A stretch of DNA of 64,000 nt from Mesorhizobium sp. B2-1-8 (GTDB lineage Bacteria > Pseudomonadota > Alphaproteobacteria > Rhizobiales > Rhizobiaceae). Positions 38,388 through 48,949 of the stretch are shown piece by piece. The number at the start of each line of letters is the position of its first letter. Position 1 is the stretch's first letter. The stretch is from NCBI RefSeq assembly GCF_006442545.2, contig NZ_CP083952.1:434001-498000 (forward strand), given 5' to 3'. Made by a program: the position numbers and the translations under genes. The notes under the pieces are model-generated. The model made no database searches and had not been told where the DNA came from. It saw only the letters and a list, made by a program, of their open reading frames with translations.

Positions 38388-39212
38388 ATGGCACGCGCAG
38401 TCACCACCCGGCACAAGACGATCGCGACCGTCGCCGCCTGGATCGTCGCCCTGCTGATCTTCTTCCCGATCCTCTATACGATCATCACCTCGTTCAAGTC
38501 GGAGCAGGAAGCGATCCAGGGCTTCAACCTGATACCGTCCGGAACCTTCGAGAGCTATGCCGAAGTCCAGGCGCAGAGCGGCTATTTCAAGTTCTTCCTG
38601 AACTCGGTGCTGCTCTCCGTCGGCTCGACCATCCTGGCACTCCTGGTCGCCATTCCGGCGGCATGGTCGATGGCGTTTTCGCCGACCAAGCGAACCAAGG
38701 ACATCCTGATGTGGATGCTGTCCACCAAGATGATGCCGGCGGTCGCCGTGCTGTTTCCGATCTACCTGATTTTCCGCGATCTCGGCCTGCTGGACTCGCG
38801 CATCGGCCTGATGGTCATGCTGATGCTGATCAACCTGCCGATCGTGGTGTGGATGCTCTACACCTACTTCCGCGAGATCCCCGGCGAGATCCTGGAAGCG
38901 GCCCGCATGGACGGCGCGTCGCTGTGGAACGAGATCATCTACGTGCTGACGCCGATGGCGGTGCCGGGCATCGCCTCGACCATGCTGCTCAACATCATCC
39001 TGGCCTGGAACGAGGCGTTCTGGACCATCCGGCTGACGACCACGGACGCAGCTCCGCTCACCGCCTTCATCAGCTCCTTCTCCAGTCCGCAAGGCCTGTT
39101 CTGGGCCAAACTTTCGGCGGCCTCGACGCTGGCCATCGCGCCGATCCTGATCATGGGCTGGTTCAGCCAGAAGCAGCTGGTGCGCGGCCTGACCTTTGGT
39201 GCGGTGAAGTAA
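38388..39212 (+). CDS. smoG: Sorbitol/mannitol ABC transporter permease SmoG
   Basis: This 274-residue MalG-type permease has six helices, with the EAA loop GEILEAARMDGASLWNEIIY. The start ATG at 38388 follows GGGAGAACCTGATC and gives MARAVTTRHKTI. A similar ATGGCACG start 197 bp upstream now belongs to a short dead frame cut off by the palindromic element. Confidence 0.93.
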   Translation: MARAVTTRHKTIATVAAWIVALLIFFPILYTIITSFKSEQEAIQGFNLIPSGTFESYAEVQAQSGYFKFFLNSVLLSVGSTILALLVAIPAAWSMAFSPTKRTKDILMWMLSTKMMPAVAVLFPIYLIFRDLGLLDSRIGLMVMLMLINLPIVVWMLYTYFREIPGEILEAARMDGASLWNEIIYVLTPMAVPGIASTMLLNIILAWNEAFWTIRLTTTDAAPLTAFISSFSSPQGLFWAKLSAASTLAIAPILIMGWFSQKQLVRGLTFGAVK

Positions 39213-39262
39213 CGAAAATTGCCTGAAGCAATCGGCGAAAAATAGCTCTCCGGGAGGAAACC

Positions 39263-40267
<1,005 letters not shown>

Positions 40268-40278
40268 AGGATGGGACG

Positions 40279-41049
40279 GTGAGGCTGCAAGATAAATCGG
40301 CGCTGATCACCGGGTCGGCGCGCGGCATCGGCAGAGCCTTCGCCGAAGCCTATGTGCGCGAGGGCGCCACGGTGGCGATTGCCGATATCAATCTCGACGC
40401 CGCGCGCAAGACCGCGGCTGAAATCGGCGACCATGCCTATGCGCTAAAGCTTGACGTCACCGACCAGGCATCCATCGATGCCGCGGTCAAGGCGGTGGAG
40501 AGCAGGACCGGCGGTCTCGATATCCTGATCAACAACGCCGCTCTGTTCGACCTGGCGCCGATCGTGGAGATCTCTCGGGCAAGCTACGATAAGCTTTTCT
40601 CTGTCAACGTCGCCGGCACGCTGTTCATGCTGCAGGCGGCAAGCCGCTCGATGATCGCGCGCGGCAAGGGCGGCAGGATCATCAACGTGGCAAGCCAGGC
40701 CGGGCGTCGCGGCGAGCCGCTGGTCGCGGTCTATTGCGCCACCAAGGCCGCCGTCATCTCGCTGACCCAGTCGGCCGGGCTCGACCTGATCAAGCACCGC
40801 ATCAACGTCAACGGCATCGCGCCCGGCGTCGTCGACAGCGACATGTGGGACGAGGTCGATGCCCTGTTCGCCAAATACGAGAACCGGCCGAAGGGCGAAA
40901 AGAAACGGCTGGTCGGCGAGGGTGTGCCGTATGGCCGCATGGGCAGGCCGGAAGACCTCGCCGGCATGGCCGTGTTCCTCGCCAGCGACGAGGCAGAATA
41001 CATCATTGCCCAGACCTACAATGTCGATGGCGGCCAATGGATGAGTTGA
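40279..41049 (+). CDS. smoS: Sorbitol (L-iditol/galactitol) dehydrogenase, short-chain type
   Basis: This 256-residue SDR oxidises D-glucitol to D-fructose with NAD. It shows the TGSARGIG cofactor loop, NNAALFD, catalytic Ser in VASQAGRRG and YCATK (Tyr and Lys), and ends YNVDGGQWMS, very close to the Rhodobacter SmoS I recall. I choose the GTG at 40279 (after AAGGATGGGACG) because it gives the same 256-residue length; a GTG at 40264 would overlap smoK. Confidence 0.93.
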   Translation: MRLQDKSALITGSARGIGRAFAEAYVREGATVAIADINLDAARKTAAEIGDHAYALKLDVTDQASIDAAVKAVESRTGGLDILINNAALFDLAPIVEISRASYDKLFSVNVAGTLFMLQAASRSMIARGKGGRIINVASQAGRRGEPLVAVYCATKAAVISLTQSAGLDLIKHRINVNGIAPGVVDSDMWDEVDALFAKYENRPKGEKKRLVGEGVPYGRMGRPEDLAGMAVFLASDEAEYIIAQTYNVDGGQWMS

Positions 41050-41086
41050 AAGGGATGAATTGAGGGGGAAGGCGCTTTTCTCTTTT

Positions 41087-41178
41087 CCTCCGGAGAAGGC
41101 GCCGCGGGGGCGGGTGAGGGGCAGCATACTGGAAACCAGGTGCGGCCCCTCACCCTCGCCCTCCCGAAGGAGGCGAAA
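41087..41178. repeat. RIME-like palindromic element between smoS and mtlK
   Basis: GGGCGGGTGAGGGG near 41110 mirrors CCCCTCACCCTCGCCC near 41146-41161, with outer CCTCCGGAGAAGGCG and CTCCCGAAGGAGGCG arms. The whole block is one long imperfect hairpin in the 164-bp gap. It is a relative of the element between smoF and smoG. Confidence 0.75.
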
Positions 41179-41213
41179 CAGTCGGGCTGCAAATCGGCCA
41201 AAGGGTAAAGCAG

Positions 41214-42692
41214 ATGACCGTGAAACTCTCTTCCTCCAGCCTCGCCAGCCTTCCGTCCAAGGTCACAGGGCCGAACTATGACCGGTCGGCGCTGAAAGCC
41301 GGCATCGTGCATTTCGGCGTCGGCAATTTTCACCGCTCGCATCAGGCCGTCTATCTCGACGACCTGTTCGGTCAGGGCATCGGCCATGACTGGGCGCTGG
41401 TCGGCGCCGGCGTCTTCGACGGCGAGAAGATCGGCCGCGGCAAGCTAGAGGGGCAGGACTGGCTGACCACCGTGGTCGAGCAGGACGAAGGCCACATGAG
41501 TGCCCGCGTCACCGGCGCGATGATCGATTTCCTGATGCCGGGCGACGCAGCCGTCATCATCGACCGGCTTGCCGATCCGGCGATCAGGATCGTATCGCTG
41601 ACCATCACCGAAGGCGGCTATTTCATCGACCCGGCCTCCGGCGTCTTCAATCCGACCCATCCCGACATCGTCGCCGACGCGCAGCCGGGCGCCACACCAA
41701 AGACCGTGTTCGGCATCATCCTGGCTGGACTGGTGCGCCGCCGCCAGGATGGCATCGTGCCGTTCACGGTCATGTCCTGCGACAACATTCCCCACAACGG
41801 CCATGTCACGTCGGATGGTGTGATCGGGCTCGCCCGCCTGATCGACGAGGACCTGGCGAGTTGGGTCGGCGACCACGTCGCCTTCCCGAACGCCATGGTC
41901 GACCGCATCACGCCGGCGACCAGCGACCGCGAGCGCAGGATCCTCGCCGACGATTTCGGCCTCGAGGACAATTGGCCGGTGTTTTGCGAGCCGTTCCGGC
42001 AATGGGTGCTGGAAGATCATTTCACCGATGGGCGCCCACCGCTGGAAAAGGTCGGCGTGCAGTTCGTCAGGGATGTCGCCCCTTACGAGCTGATGAAGAT
42101 CCGCATCCTCAATGGCGGCCACGCCACCATCGCCTATCCGGCCGGGCTGATGGACATCCACTTCGTCCATGAGGCGATGCAGGAACCGCTGGTGCGCGGC
42201 TTCCTCGACAAGCTCGAACATGACGAGATCATCCCGACCGTGCCGCCGGTGCCGGACACGGTGCTGGAAGACTATTACCAGCTCATCGAGAAACGCTTCT
42301 CCAATCCCAAGATCGGCGACACGGTGCGCCGCCTCTGCCTCGACGGCTCCAACCGCCAGCCGAAATTTATCATCCCGACCATCGCCGATCGGCTGAAGGC
42401 GGGCAAAGGCGTTGCCGGTCTGGCGCTGGAATCGGCGCTGTGGTGTCGCTACTGCTTCGGCACGACGGACAGCGGAGCGGTCATCGAGCCCAACGACCCG
42501 AGCTGGGACCGGCTGCAGGCAACGGCAAAAGCGGCAAAGGACGCGCCCGCCGCCTGGCTTGCGATGGACGATATCTATGGCGATGTCGGCCGCGCCACCG
42601 CCTTCGTCGAGGCCTTTGCCCACGCGCTCAACGCACTCTGGGCCAATGGCGCGCGCGCCACGCTGACGCGCTACCTCGCCGGCAAGCTCTGA
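41214..42692 (+). CDS. mtlK: Mannitol 2-dehydrogenase
   Basis: This 492-residue long-chain dehydrogenase oxidises D-mannitol (and D-arabitol) to ketoses with NAD. It has an N-terminal Rossmann domain (IVHFGVGNFHRSHQAVYLDDL) and the C-terminal polyol-binding domain with KIRILNGGHATIAYPAGL, whose Lys, Asn and His are the catalytic residues. It is a little longer than the Rhodobacter enzyme. It is the sixth gene of the smo operon. Confidence 0.95.
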   Translation: MTVKLSSSSLASLPSKVTGPNYDRSALKAGIVHFGVGNFHRSHQAVYLDDLFGQGIGHDWALVGAGVFDGEKIGRGKLEGQDWLTTVVEQDEGHMSARVTGAMIDFLMPGDAAVIIDRLADPAIRIVSLTITEGGYFIDPASGVFNPTHPDIVADAQPGATPKTVFGIILAGLVRRRQDGIVPFTVMSCDNIPHNGHVTSDGVIGLARLIDEDLASWVGDHVAFPNAMVDRITPATSDRERRILADDFGLEDNWPVFCEPFRQWVLEDHFTDGRPPLEKVGVQFVRDVAPYELMKIRILNGGHATIAYPAGLMDIHFVHEAMQEPLVRGFLDKLEHDEIIPTVPPVPDTVLEDYYQLIEKRFSNPKIGDTVRRLCLDGSNRQPKFIIPTIADRLKAGKGVAGLALESALWCRYCFGTTDSGAVIEPNDPSWDRLQATAKAAKDAPAAWLAMDDIYGDVGRATAFVEAFAHALNALWANGARATLTRYLAGKL

Positions 42693-42707
42693 GAGCCAGC
42701 CGGCACC

Positions 42708-43391
42708 ATGACGCCGGACCTGGTCATCTTCGACTGCGACGGCGTGCTGGTCGACAGCGAGGTGCTCTCCGTCTCCGCCCTGCTCGGCATGATCGACCTT
42801 GCCGGCGGCAGTCTCAGTGAAGACGCCGCCTACGAGCATTTCCTCGGCAAGAGCATGAAGAGCGTGCGCGAGATCCTTGGCCGCGACTTCGGCCTGGAGA
42901 TCACCGAACAGCATCTCACCGCCATGCGCGTCGACCTCATGCGAAAGTTTCGCGAGGAGCTGAAGCCGATCCCTGGCGTCAAGGAGATGCTGCCGAAGCT
43001 CGGCCTGCCGTACTGCGTCGCCTCTTCCGGCACGCTGGAACGGATTCGTTACGCGCTCGACGTCACCGGCCTGCTCACGCTGATGGAGCCGCATCTGTTC
43101 AGCGCCGCCATGGTTGCCAGGGGCAAGCCGGCACCGGATCTTTTCCTCCACGCCGCTGTCGCCATGCGGGCGCAACCGCGAAACTGCCTCGTCATCGAGG
43201 ACAGCCCGACCGGTGTCGCTGCGGCGCGCGCGGCCGACATGCGCGTCTTCGCCTTCACTGGCGGCGCGCACGCCGGCAATCCGGGATTGAAAGCGCGGCT
43301 TGCGTCGACCGAACCGGACTCTATATTCGCTGACATGCTGCAATTGCCCGATCTGATTGCAGGCCTGGGAGCGAGAGTTAGAGCATCTTGA
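42708..43391 (+). CDS. HAD-superfamily sugar phosphatase
   Basis: This 227-residue protein has motif I DCDGVLVDSE, motif II VASSGTLERI, Lys in GKPAPDLFLHAA and motif IV IEDSPTGVAAARAA, placing it with beta-phosphoglucomutase-like phosphatases. It lies 15 bp after mtlK and ends inside the start of the kinase gene. It may remove toxic sugar phosphates from polyol breakdown. Confidence 0.9.
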   Translation: MTPDLVIFDCDGVLVDSEVLSVSALLGMIDLAGGSLSEDAAYEHFLGKSMKSVREILGRDFGLEITEQHLTAMRVDLMRKFREELKPIPGVKEMLPKLGLPYCVASSGTLERIRYALDVTGLLTLMEPHLFSAAMVARGKPAPDLFLHAAVAMRAQPRNCLVIEDSPTGVAAARAADMRVFAFTGGAHAGNPGLKARLASTEPDSIFADMLQLPDLIAGLGARVRAS

Positions 43392-44974
43392 CGAAACAGT
43401 TTGTCTGCGCGGTCGATGTCGGCACCGGGAGCGCTCGCGCGGGTATTCTCGACGCCAGTGGCGCGTTGCTCGGCCGTGCCGAGCGGCCGATCGCCATGAA
43501 CCAGCCGAAGCCCGATCATGCCGAGCATGATTCACGCGATATCTGGTCCGCTGTCTGCGCCGCCGTGCGTGCCGCACGGGAAAAGGCCGGCGTCGCGGCC
43601 GAGGATGTCGCCGGCATCTCCTTCGATGCCACCTGTTCGCTGGTGGTGCGTGACAGGCAAGGCGGCCAGCTCAGTGTGTCGACCACCGGCGACAAGCGCT
43701 GGGACACCATTGTCTGGCTCGACCACCGCGCCATTGCCGAGGCCGACGAATGCACGGCGAGCGGCCACGAGGTGCTCAACTATATCGGCGGCGTCATGTC
43801 GCCCGAGATGGCGACGCCAAAGCTGATGTGGCTGAAGCGCAATCTGCCCGGCACCTGGAATGAAGCCGGCTATCTATTCGACTTGACTGATTACCTGACC
43901 TGGCAGGCGACCGGCTCGCTGGCGCGCTCACAATGCACGCTGACGGCCAAATGGACTTATCTCGCGCACCAGGAAACCGCGTGGCAGCGTGATTTCTTCG
44001 AACTCGTCGGCCTTGACGATCTTTTCGAGCACGGCAATCTGCCGGAGCGGGCCAGCGCGGTCGGCACCGATATCGGCCCGTTGACGGCAGAGGCAGTGGC
44101 GGAACTCGGCCTGACAGAAAACTGCCGCGTCGGCGCGGGCGTCATCGATGCCTATGCCGGCGCGCTTGGCGTGCTCGGCGGCTTTGCCGGCGACGACCGG
44201 AATATCGGCCGCCATCTGGCGCTGATCGCCGGCACATCGAGCTGCGTCATGGCGATGTCGCCCGACCCGCAGCCCTTCGCCGGCGTCTGGGGCCCCTACT
44301 ATGGCGCCGCACTGCCGAAGCTCTGGCTGTCGGAGGGCGGCCAGTCGGCGACCGGGGCGCTGCTCGACCACATCATCCGCTGGCACGGCGCCGGCGGCGA
44401 GCCAAACGCCGCCATGCATGCCAGGATCGCCGGGCGCGTCGCCGAACTGCGCGCCGCCGAGGGCGATAACCTTGCCCCCCGGTTGCACGTGCTGCCGGAT
44501 TTCCACGGCAATCGCTCGCCGCTAGCAGATCCGCACGCGGTCGGCGTCGTCAGCGGTCTAACGCTGGATTCCTCTTTCGACAGTCTGTGCAAGCTCTACT
44601 GGCGCACCGCCGTCGGCATTGCGCTCGGCGTGCGCCATGTGCTGGAGGCGCTGAACGAGAACGGCTATCTGATCGACACGCTGCACGTTACCGGCGGCCA
44701 CACCAAGAACCCGCTTTTGATGGAGCTCTACGCCGACGCCACCGGCTGCACGGTGGTCGAGCCGCTGGCCGACGAGGCGGTGCTGCTCGGTACCGGCATG
44801 GTGGCGGCGACCGCCGCAGGGCTTTTTCCTGATCTCAACGCCGCCTGTCTTGCCATGCAGCAGGGCGGCAAGACACGCGCCGCCAACCCGGCAGCTAGCG
44901 GCCGCTTCGATCGCGACTACCGGATTTTCCTCGAAATGCATCGGCAGCGGCAAATGCTCGACGCGATCCGGTAG
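43388..44974 (+). CDS. FGGY-family pentulose kinase (D-ribulokinase-like)
   Basis: This 528-residue kinase has DVGTGSARAGILD at the start (ATP phosphate-binding), the GISFDATCSLV segment, a YYGAALPKLWLSEGGQSATGA linker, and HVTGGHTKNPLLMELYADATG in the ATP domain. The length and motifs fit the pentulose kinase subgroup (ribulose/ribitol). It starts with TTG, overlapping the HAD stop (TTGA), so it is translationally coupled. It converges with the second ABC operon. Confidence 0.9.
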   Translation: MTKQFVCAVDVGTGSARAGILDASGALLGRAERPIAMNQPKPDHAEHDSRDIWSAVCAAVRAAREKAGVAAEDVAGISFDATCSLVVRDRQGGQLSVSTTGDKRWDTIVWLDHRAIAEADECTASGHEVLNYIGGVMSPEMATPKLMWLKRNLPGTWNEAGYLFDLTDYLTWQATGSLARSQCTLTAKWTYLAHQETAWQRDFFELVGLDDLFEHGNLPERASAVGTDIGPLTAEAVAELGLTENCRVGAGVIDAYAGALGVLGGFAGDDRNIGRHLALIAGTSSCVMAMSPDPQPFAGVWGPYYGAALPKLWLSEGGQSATGALLDHIIRWHGAGGEPNAAMHARIAGRVAELRAAEGDNLAPRLHVLPDFHGNRSPLADPHAVGVVSGLTLDSSFDSLCKLYWRTAVGIALGVRHVLEALNENGYLIDTLHVTGGHTKNPLLMELYADATGCTVVEPLADEAVLLGTGMVAATAAGLFPDLNAACLAMQQGGKTRAANPAASGRFDRDYRIFLEMHRQRQMLDAIR

Positions 44975-44983
44975 ACTTTTGCG

Positions 44984-46069
44984 CTATTGCTTGCGCAAGG
45001 ACGCGCCTGATGTCGCGTCGAACAGGTGGATGTCATTCTCCTCGAACGTATAGCGGAGCGGAGCATGCAGCACCGGGCAGTCGCGTGCCGGCACCAGTGC
45101 GCTGATCTCCTTGCCGCCGGAGCCGAATGTCACCAGCGCGTCATTTCCGTGGAATTCGATGAGATCGGCGGTGCCTTGCAATAGGCCGGCGGAGCCGGCA
45201 CTGGCTGTCTTCAGGTCCGGGGGCCGGATGCCCAGCACGGCGCGATCGCCCGGCTGGAGATGAAAGCCCGCCCCGTCTATCGAAAGTACCGTTCCGGCGC
45301 CGGTCAGCGTCCAGCCGTTCCCGGCCCGGCCGACCGTCACTTCGACAAAATTCATGTTCGGCGTGCCGATGAAGCCGGCCACGAACATATTGCCCGGCCG
45401 CCCATAGATTTCCGCCGGCGAGCCGATTTGCTCGATGATGCCATCCTTGAGCAGCACGATACGGTCGGCGAGCGTCATCGCCTCCAGCTGGTCGTGGGTG
45501 ACATAGACGGTGGTGGTCTTCAGCGACTGGTGCAGCCGCGCGATTTCGACGCGCATATGGTTGCGCAATTTGGCGTCGAGATTGGACAACGGCTCGTCGA
45601 ACAGGAACACCTTGGGCGTCTTGATCATGGCCCGGGCGATCGCCACGCGCTGCTGCTGGCCGCCGGAGAGTTCGGCCGGCTTGCGGCCGAGATAGGGGTC
45701 GAGCCCCAGCGTGCGGGACACCGCTTCGACCCGCTTGCGGATTTCGGGCGCCGGCACCTTCTGGCGCCGCAGCCCGAAGGCAATGTTGTCGAAGATGCTC
45801 ATATGCGGATAGAGCGCGTAGTTCTGGAACACCATGGCGATGCCGCGATCGCCCGGATCGAGGTCGTTGACCACCTTGCCGCCGATCGAGACCTCGCCGC
45901 CACTGATGTCCTCCAGCCCCGCCATCATCCTGAGCAAGGTCGACTTGCCGCAGCCGGACGGGCCGAGGAACACGACGAATTCGTGCTCCTCGATCGAGAG
46001 ATTGAGATTGCGGATCACCGTGGTGGCGCCATAGGCCTTGTCGACATGGGAGCAAACGATCGCGGACAT
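44984..46069 (-). CDS. Sugar ABC transporter ATP-binding protein (UgpC/MalK type)
   Basis: This 361-residue protein has Walker [10 protein letters not shown], signature [15 protein letters not shown], Walker [12 protein letters not shown] and the switch [13 protein letters not shown], then a TOBE domain. It is the last gene of the minus-strand polyol operon, 2 bp after the dehydrogenase. It energises the permease pair encoded upstream. Confidence 0.95.
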   Translation of the reverse strand: MSAIVCSHVDKAYGATTVIRNLNLSIEEHEFVVFLGPSGCGKSTLLRMMAGLEDISGGEVSIGGKVVNDLDPGDRGIAMVFQNYALYPHMSIFDNIAFGLRRQKVPAPEIRKRVEAVSRTLGLDPYLGRKPAELSGGQQQRVAIARAMIKTPKVFLFDEPLSNLDAKLRNHMRVEIARLHQSLKTTTVYVTHDQLEAMTLADRIVLLKDGIIEQIGSPAEIYGRPGNMFVAGFIGTPNMNFVEVTVGRAGNGWTLTGAGTVLSIDGAGFHLQPGDRAVLGIRPPDLKTASAGSAGLLQGTADLIEFHGNDALVTFGSGGKEISALVPARDCPVLHAPLRYTFEENDIHLFDATSGASLRKQ

Positions 46070-46071
46070 GG

Positions 46072-47118
46072 TCAGCCCTTTTCGTCGGTCAGCAGGATCT
46101 GCAGCTTGACGTCCTGCGGGTTGCCTTCGGCCGCCCGTTCGAACGCCTTGATGCTGTCGGCGAAATCATAGGTACCGGTGATCAGCGGCTTGAGGTCGAC
46201 CTTGCCGGAGGCAATGAGCTGCAGGGCGCGGTCGAAGATGTTGGCATAGCGGAACACCGTCTCGATGCGGACTTCCTTCGAGATCGCCGCCGGCACATTG
46301 AGGGCAACCGGCTCCACCGGCAGCCCGACCAGCACCACCGCGCCGCCCGGGCGCACGACGTCGAACAGATCGGCGAAAGCCTTGGGGCTGCCGCTCGCCT
46401 CGAAGACGATGTCGGCACCCCAATTGTCGGTCGCGGCCGCGACGGCATCGACCAGCGACTGCTCGCCAATATTGACCGGCACGATGCCGGCATATTGTGC
46501 GGCGATCTTCAGCTTGGGCGCGGAAAAATCGGAAATCAGCACTTTCGAACAACCGCCGGCAAGGGCGGCAAGCGCGATCATGATGCCGATCGGGCCGCAA
46601 CCGACGACGACGGCGACATCGCCCGGGACGATGCGGGCACGGCTAGCCGCCTGCATGCCGATGGCGAAGGGCTCGACCATCGCGCCCTCGGCGAAGGAGA
46701 CATTGTCCGGCAGCTTGTAGGTGAAAGCGGCCGGGTGCACGGCATAGGGAGCAAGGATGCCATGCACAGGCGGTGTCGCCCAGAAAGTGACGTCGGGGTC
46801 GACATTGTAGATGCCGAGCTTTGTCGCGCGCGACGACAGGTTCGGTACGCCTGGTTCCATGCAGACGCGGTCGCCGACCTTCAGGTTCGTGACATTGGCG
46901 CCGACCTCGACGATTGTGCCGGCGGCCTCGTGGCCGAGCACCATCGGCGCCCGCACGACGTAGCTGCCGATGGCGCCATGCGTGTAATAGTGAACGTCGC
47001 TGCCGCAGACGCCGACCGTGTGGATGGCGATCCTGACATCGTCCGGCCCGACATCGAGCGGCAACGCGATCTCGCGCAGCGACAATTCACCTTTTTTCTC
47101 AAGCACCAGAGCCCGCAT
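46072..47118 (-). CDS. Zinc-dependent polyol dehydrogenase (xylitol/sorbitol type)
   Basis: This 348-residue medium-chain dehydrogenase has catalytic-zinc ligands in [10 protein letters not shown] and GHEAAG, and the NAD site [12 protein letters not shown]. The [13 protein letters not shown] motif is typical of sorbitol/xylitol dehydrogenases. The structural-zinc Cys cluster seen in alcohol dehydrogenases is not evident. I choose the ATG at 47118, preceded by GTGAGGAC. It sits between the permease and ATPase genes, so it probably oxidises the imported polyol. Confidence 0.92.
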   Translation of the reverse strand: MRALVLEKKGELSLREIALPLDVGPDDVRIAIHTVGVCGSDVHYYTHGAIGSYVVRAPMVLGHEAAGTIVEVGANVTNLKVGDRVCMEPGVPNLSSRATKLGIYNVDPDVTFWATPPVHGILAPYAVHPAAFTYKLPDNVSFAEGAMVEPFAIGMQAASRARIVPGDVAVVVGCGPIGIMIALAALAGGCSKVLISDFSAPKLKIAAQYAGIVPVNIGEQSLVDAVAAATDNWGADIVFEASGSPKAFADLFDVVRPGGAVVLVGLPVEPVALNVPAAISKEVRIETVFRYANIFDRALQLIASGKVDLKPLITGTYDFADSIKAFERAAEGNPQDVKLQILLTDEKG

Positions 47119-47134
47119 CGGGTAAGTCCTCACT

Positions 47135-47947
47135 TCAAGTCTTTTTTTGCCGGAAAACGGAATTCAGGAAGCCGCTGAGCACGCCGAGGAAAAGCAGCGG
47201 CGGCAACGACAGGAGCACGACCGAGGCGTTGAGAATGCCCCAAGGTACGTTCATGCCTTGCTGGGAGAGTTCGGAGGCAACGATCGGCAAGGTTTTGGCG
47301 TTGGAACTCGACAGCATCAGCGCGATCAGGAATTCGTTCCAGACCAGCACGAAACTGAAGGCGACCGCGCCGATCAGCGAGCGCGCAGCCACGGGCAGCG
47401 CGATCCGCCAGAACACCGCATAAGCGCCGTAGCCGTCGACGAAGGCGGCTTCCTCGATCTCCTTCGGCACCGCCTGGAAAGCGGGGATGGCGAGCCACAT
47501 GATCACCGAGATGGTGAGCAGCGAATAGGTGACGATCAACGCCGGCAACGTGTCGTAGAGGCCGAGCTGCAGCCAGATCACCATAAGCGGAATGGCCACC
47601 GCCACCGGCGGCAGGAAGCGCAGCGACAGCACGAAGAACTGGATGTCGCCGGCCCAGCGGTTGGGGTAGCGCGCCACCGCGTAGGCCGCCGGCAGGCCGA
47701 GCACGACGCCGATCAGCACGGCCGTGCCACAAGCGACGACCGAATTGTAGAGCCCGGTGATGACGCTGTCGCGACCAAGTATGTAGCTGATATTGGCAAG
47801 CGTCGGCGTGAACACCAGGCGGGGAACGCGGGTGATGATGTCGACGCTGTTCTTCAGCGAGTTGAGCGCCGTCCACAGCAGCGGGAACACCGCGAGAAAA
47901 CCGGCGAAGGCAAGGACGGCCTTGGCGATGATGCGGCCGGGCCTCAT
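47135..47947 (-). CDS. Sugar ABC transporter permease (MalG type)
   Basis: This 270-residue permease has six helices, with the EAA loop [20 protein letters not shown]. It overlaps the upstream permease by 4 bp, and the start is [11 protein letters not shown]. It partners the 48.8-kb permease. Confidence 0.93.
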   Translation of the reverse strand: MRPGRIIAKAVLAFAGFLAVFPLLWTALNSLKNSVDIITRVPRLVFTPTLANISYILGRDSVITGLYNSVVACGTAVLIGVVLGLPAAYAVARYPNRWAGDIQFFVLSLRFLPPVAVAIPLMVIWLQLGLYDTLPALIVTYSLLTISVIMWLAIPAFQAVPKEIEEAAFVDGYGAYAVFWRIALPVAARSLIGAVAFSFVLVWNEFLIALMLSSSNAKTLPIVASELSQQGMNVPWGILNASVVLLSLPPLLFLGVLSGFLNSVFRQKKT

Positions 47948-48810
47948 GCCTGCACCCGCTTCCACAGCATGGTGAAGGTGATGACGGTGGCGATCATCAT
48001 CAGCACAGCCATGGCCGAGGCGTAGGAGACCTTGCCGGATTCGATGAAGCCTTGCGAGAAGGCGTACATGTCGAGCGTTTCGGTCGCGACCCCCGGCCCG
48101 CCGCGGGTCATCACATAGATCAGGTCGAAGGAGCGCAGCGACTCGATCATCTTGACGAACATCAGGCTGATCAGCGGCGCCTTCAGCATCGGCAAGGTGA
48201 CATAGGCATGGATCTGCCAGCGCCGGGCGTGGTCGAGCCGGGCCGCCTCGATCGGCTGCGGCGGCAAGGTCTCCAGCAGCTTCAGCACGATGACGGCGAA
48301 GAACAGGCCCCACTGCCAGACATCGACCGAAGCGACCGCGAACAAAGCCGTCGACGGCTTGGAAAGCGGGTCGAAAATCAGCCCGCCGGTCAGCAGCCGG
48401 TATGGGTAGGTGGCGATGCCGTAGAGCGGATGATAGGCGAATTTCCACACGAAAGCCGCCGAGACGCGCGGCAACAGCACCGGAATGATGAACAGCAGGC
48501 AATAGAGGTTGCGCAGACGCGGTGAGGCGACCTCGAACATCAGCACGCCGAGCCCGATCGCCACCACCATCGTGGCGACGACGGTGACGACCTCCCACTT
48601 CACCGATACCCAGACGGCGTTGAGGAAGCGGCGGTCGGAGAACAGGTCGACAAAGTTCGAGAACCAGACCCAGGAATAGGCCGTCGAGCTCAACTCGCGG
48701 TTCTGCAGGGCGATGATGATCGCGTAGAGCGTCGGCACCATCGACAGGATTAGCAGAATGACCAGCGTCGGCACGACGAAGGTGACCGGCAGGGATGAAC
48801 GTCGAGGCAT
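47944..48810 (-). CDS. Sugar ABC transporter permease (MalF type)
   Basis: This 288-residue permease has six helices, with the EAA-loop region PPQPIEAARLDHARRWQIHAYV. It lies after a REP-like hairpin that separates it from the binding-protein gene. It is translationally coupled to the next permease. Confidence 0.93.
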   Translation of the reverse strand: MPRRSSLPVTFVVPTLVILLILSMVPTLYAIIIALQNRELSSTAYSWVWFSNFVDLFSDRRFLNAVWVSVKWEVVTVVATMVVAIGLGVLMFEVASPRLRNLYCLLFIIPVLLPRVSAAFVWKFAYHPLYGIATYPYRLLTGGLIFDPLSKPSTALFAVASVDVWQWGLFFAVIVLKLLETLPPQPIEAARLDHARRWQIHAYVTLPMLKAPLISLMFVKMIESLRSFDLIYVMTRGGPGVATETLDMYAFSQGFIESGKVSYASAMAVLMMIATVITFTMLWKRVQA

Positions 48811-48882
48811 TGGTCTCAGGCCTTGCTGTGTCTCTGATATCTGGACATCACGGAACCCTCGCGCGCAGGAAAGGGCGGGCCC

Positions 48883-48940
48883 TCCTGCGACGCACAGGTC
48901 CCCGCATTCCCAGGAATGCCGCGAACCGTGCGCCGCAAGA
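48883..48940 (-). repeat. REP-like hairpin between the binding-protein and permease genes
   Basis: Two 28-nt arms (48883-48910 and 48913-48940) match at most positions; the tip GCATTCC/GGAATGC is perfect and the loop is 2 nt. It starts 10 nt after the binding-protein stop on the minus strand. As between smoE and smoF, it may set the ratio of binding protein to permease. Confidence 0.65.
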
Positions 48941-48949
48941 GGGAGGTGC

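Noticed and set aside
37293..39212. A 639-residue frame that would fuse the smoF region to smoG
   Set aside because: Its first part is the wrong frame of smoF and the palindromic element; only the part from 38388 is SmoG.
41445..43577. A 710-residue open frame on the minus strand opposite mtlK and the HAD gene
   Set aside because: It is the antisense shadow of high-GC genes; its translation is Arg/His/Asp-rich without motifs, while the plus strand encodes clear enzymes.
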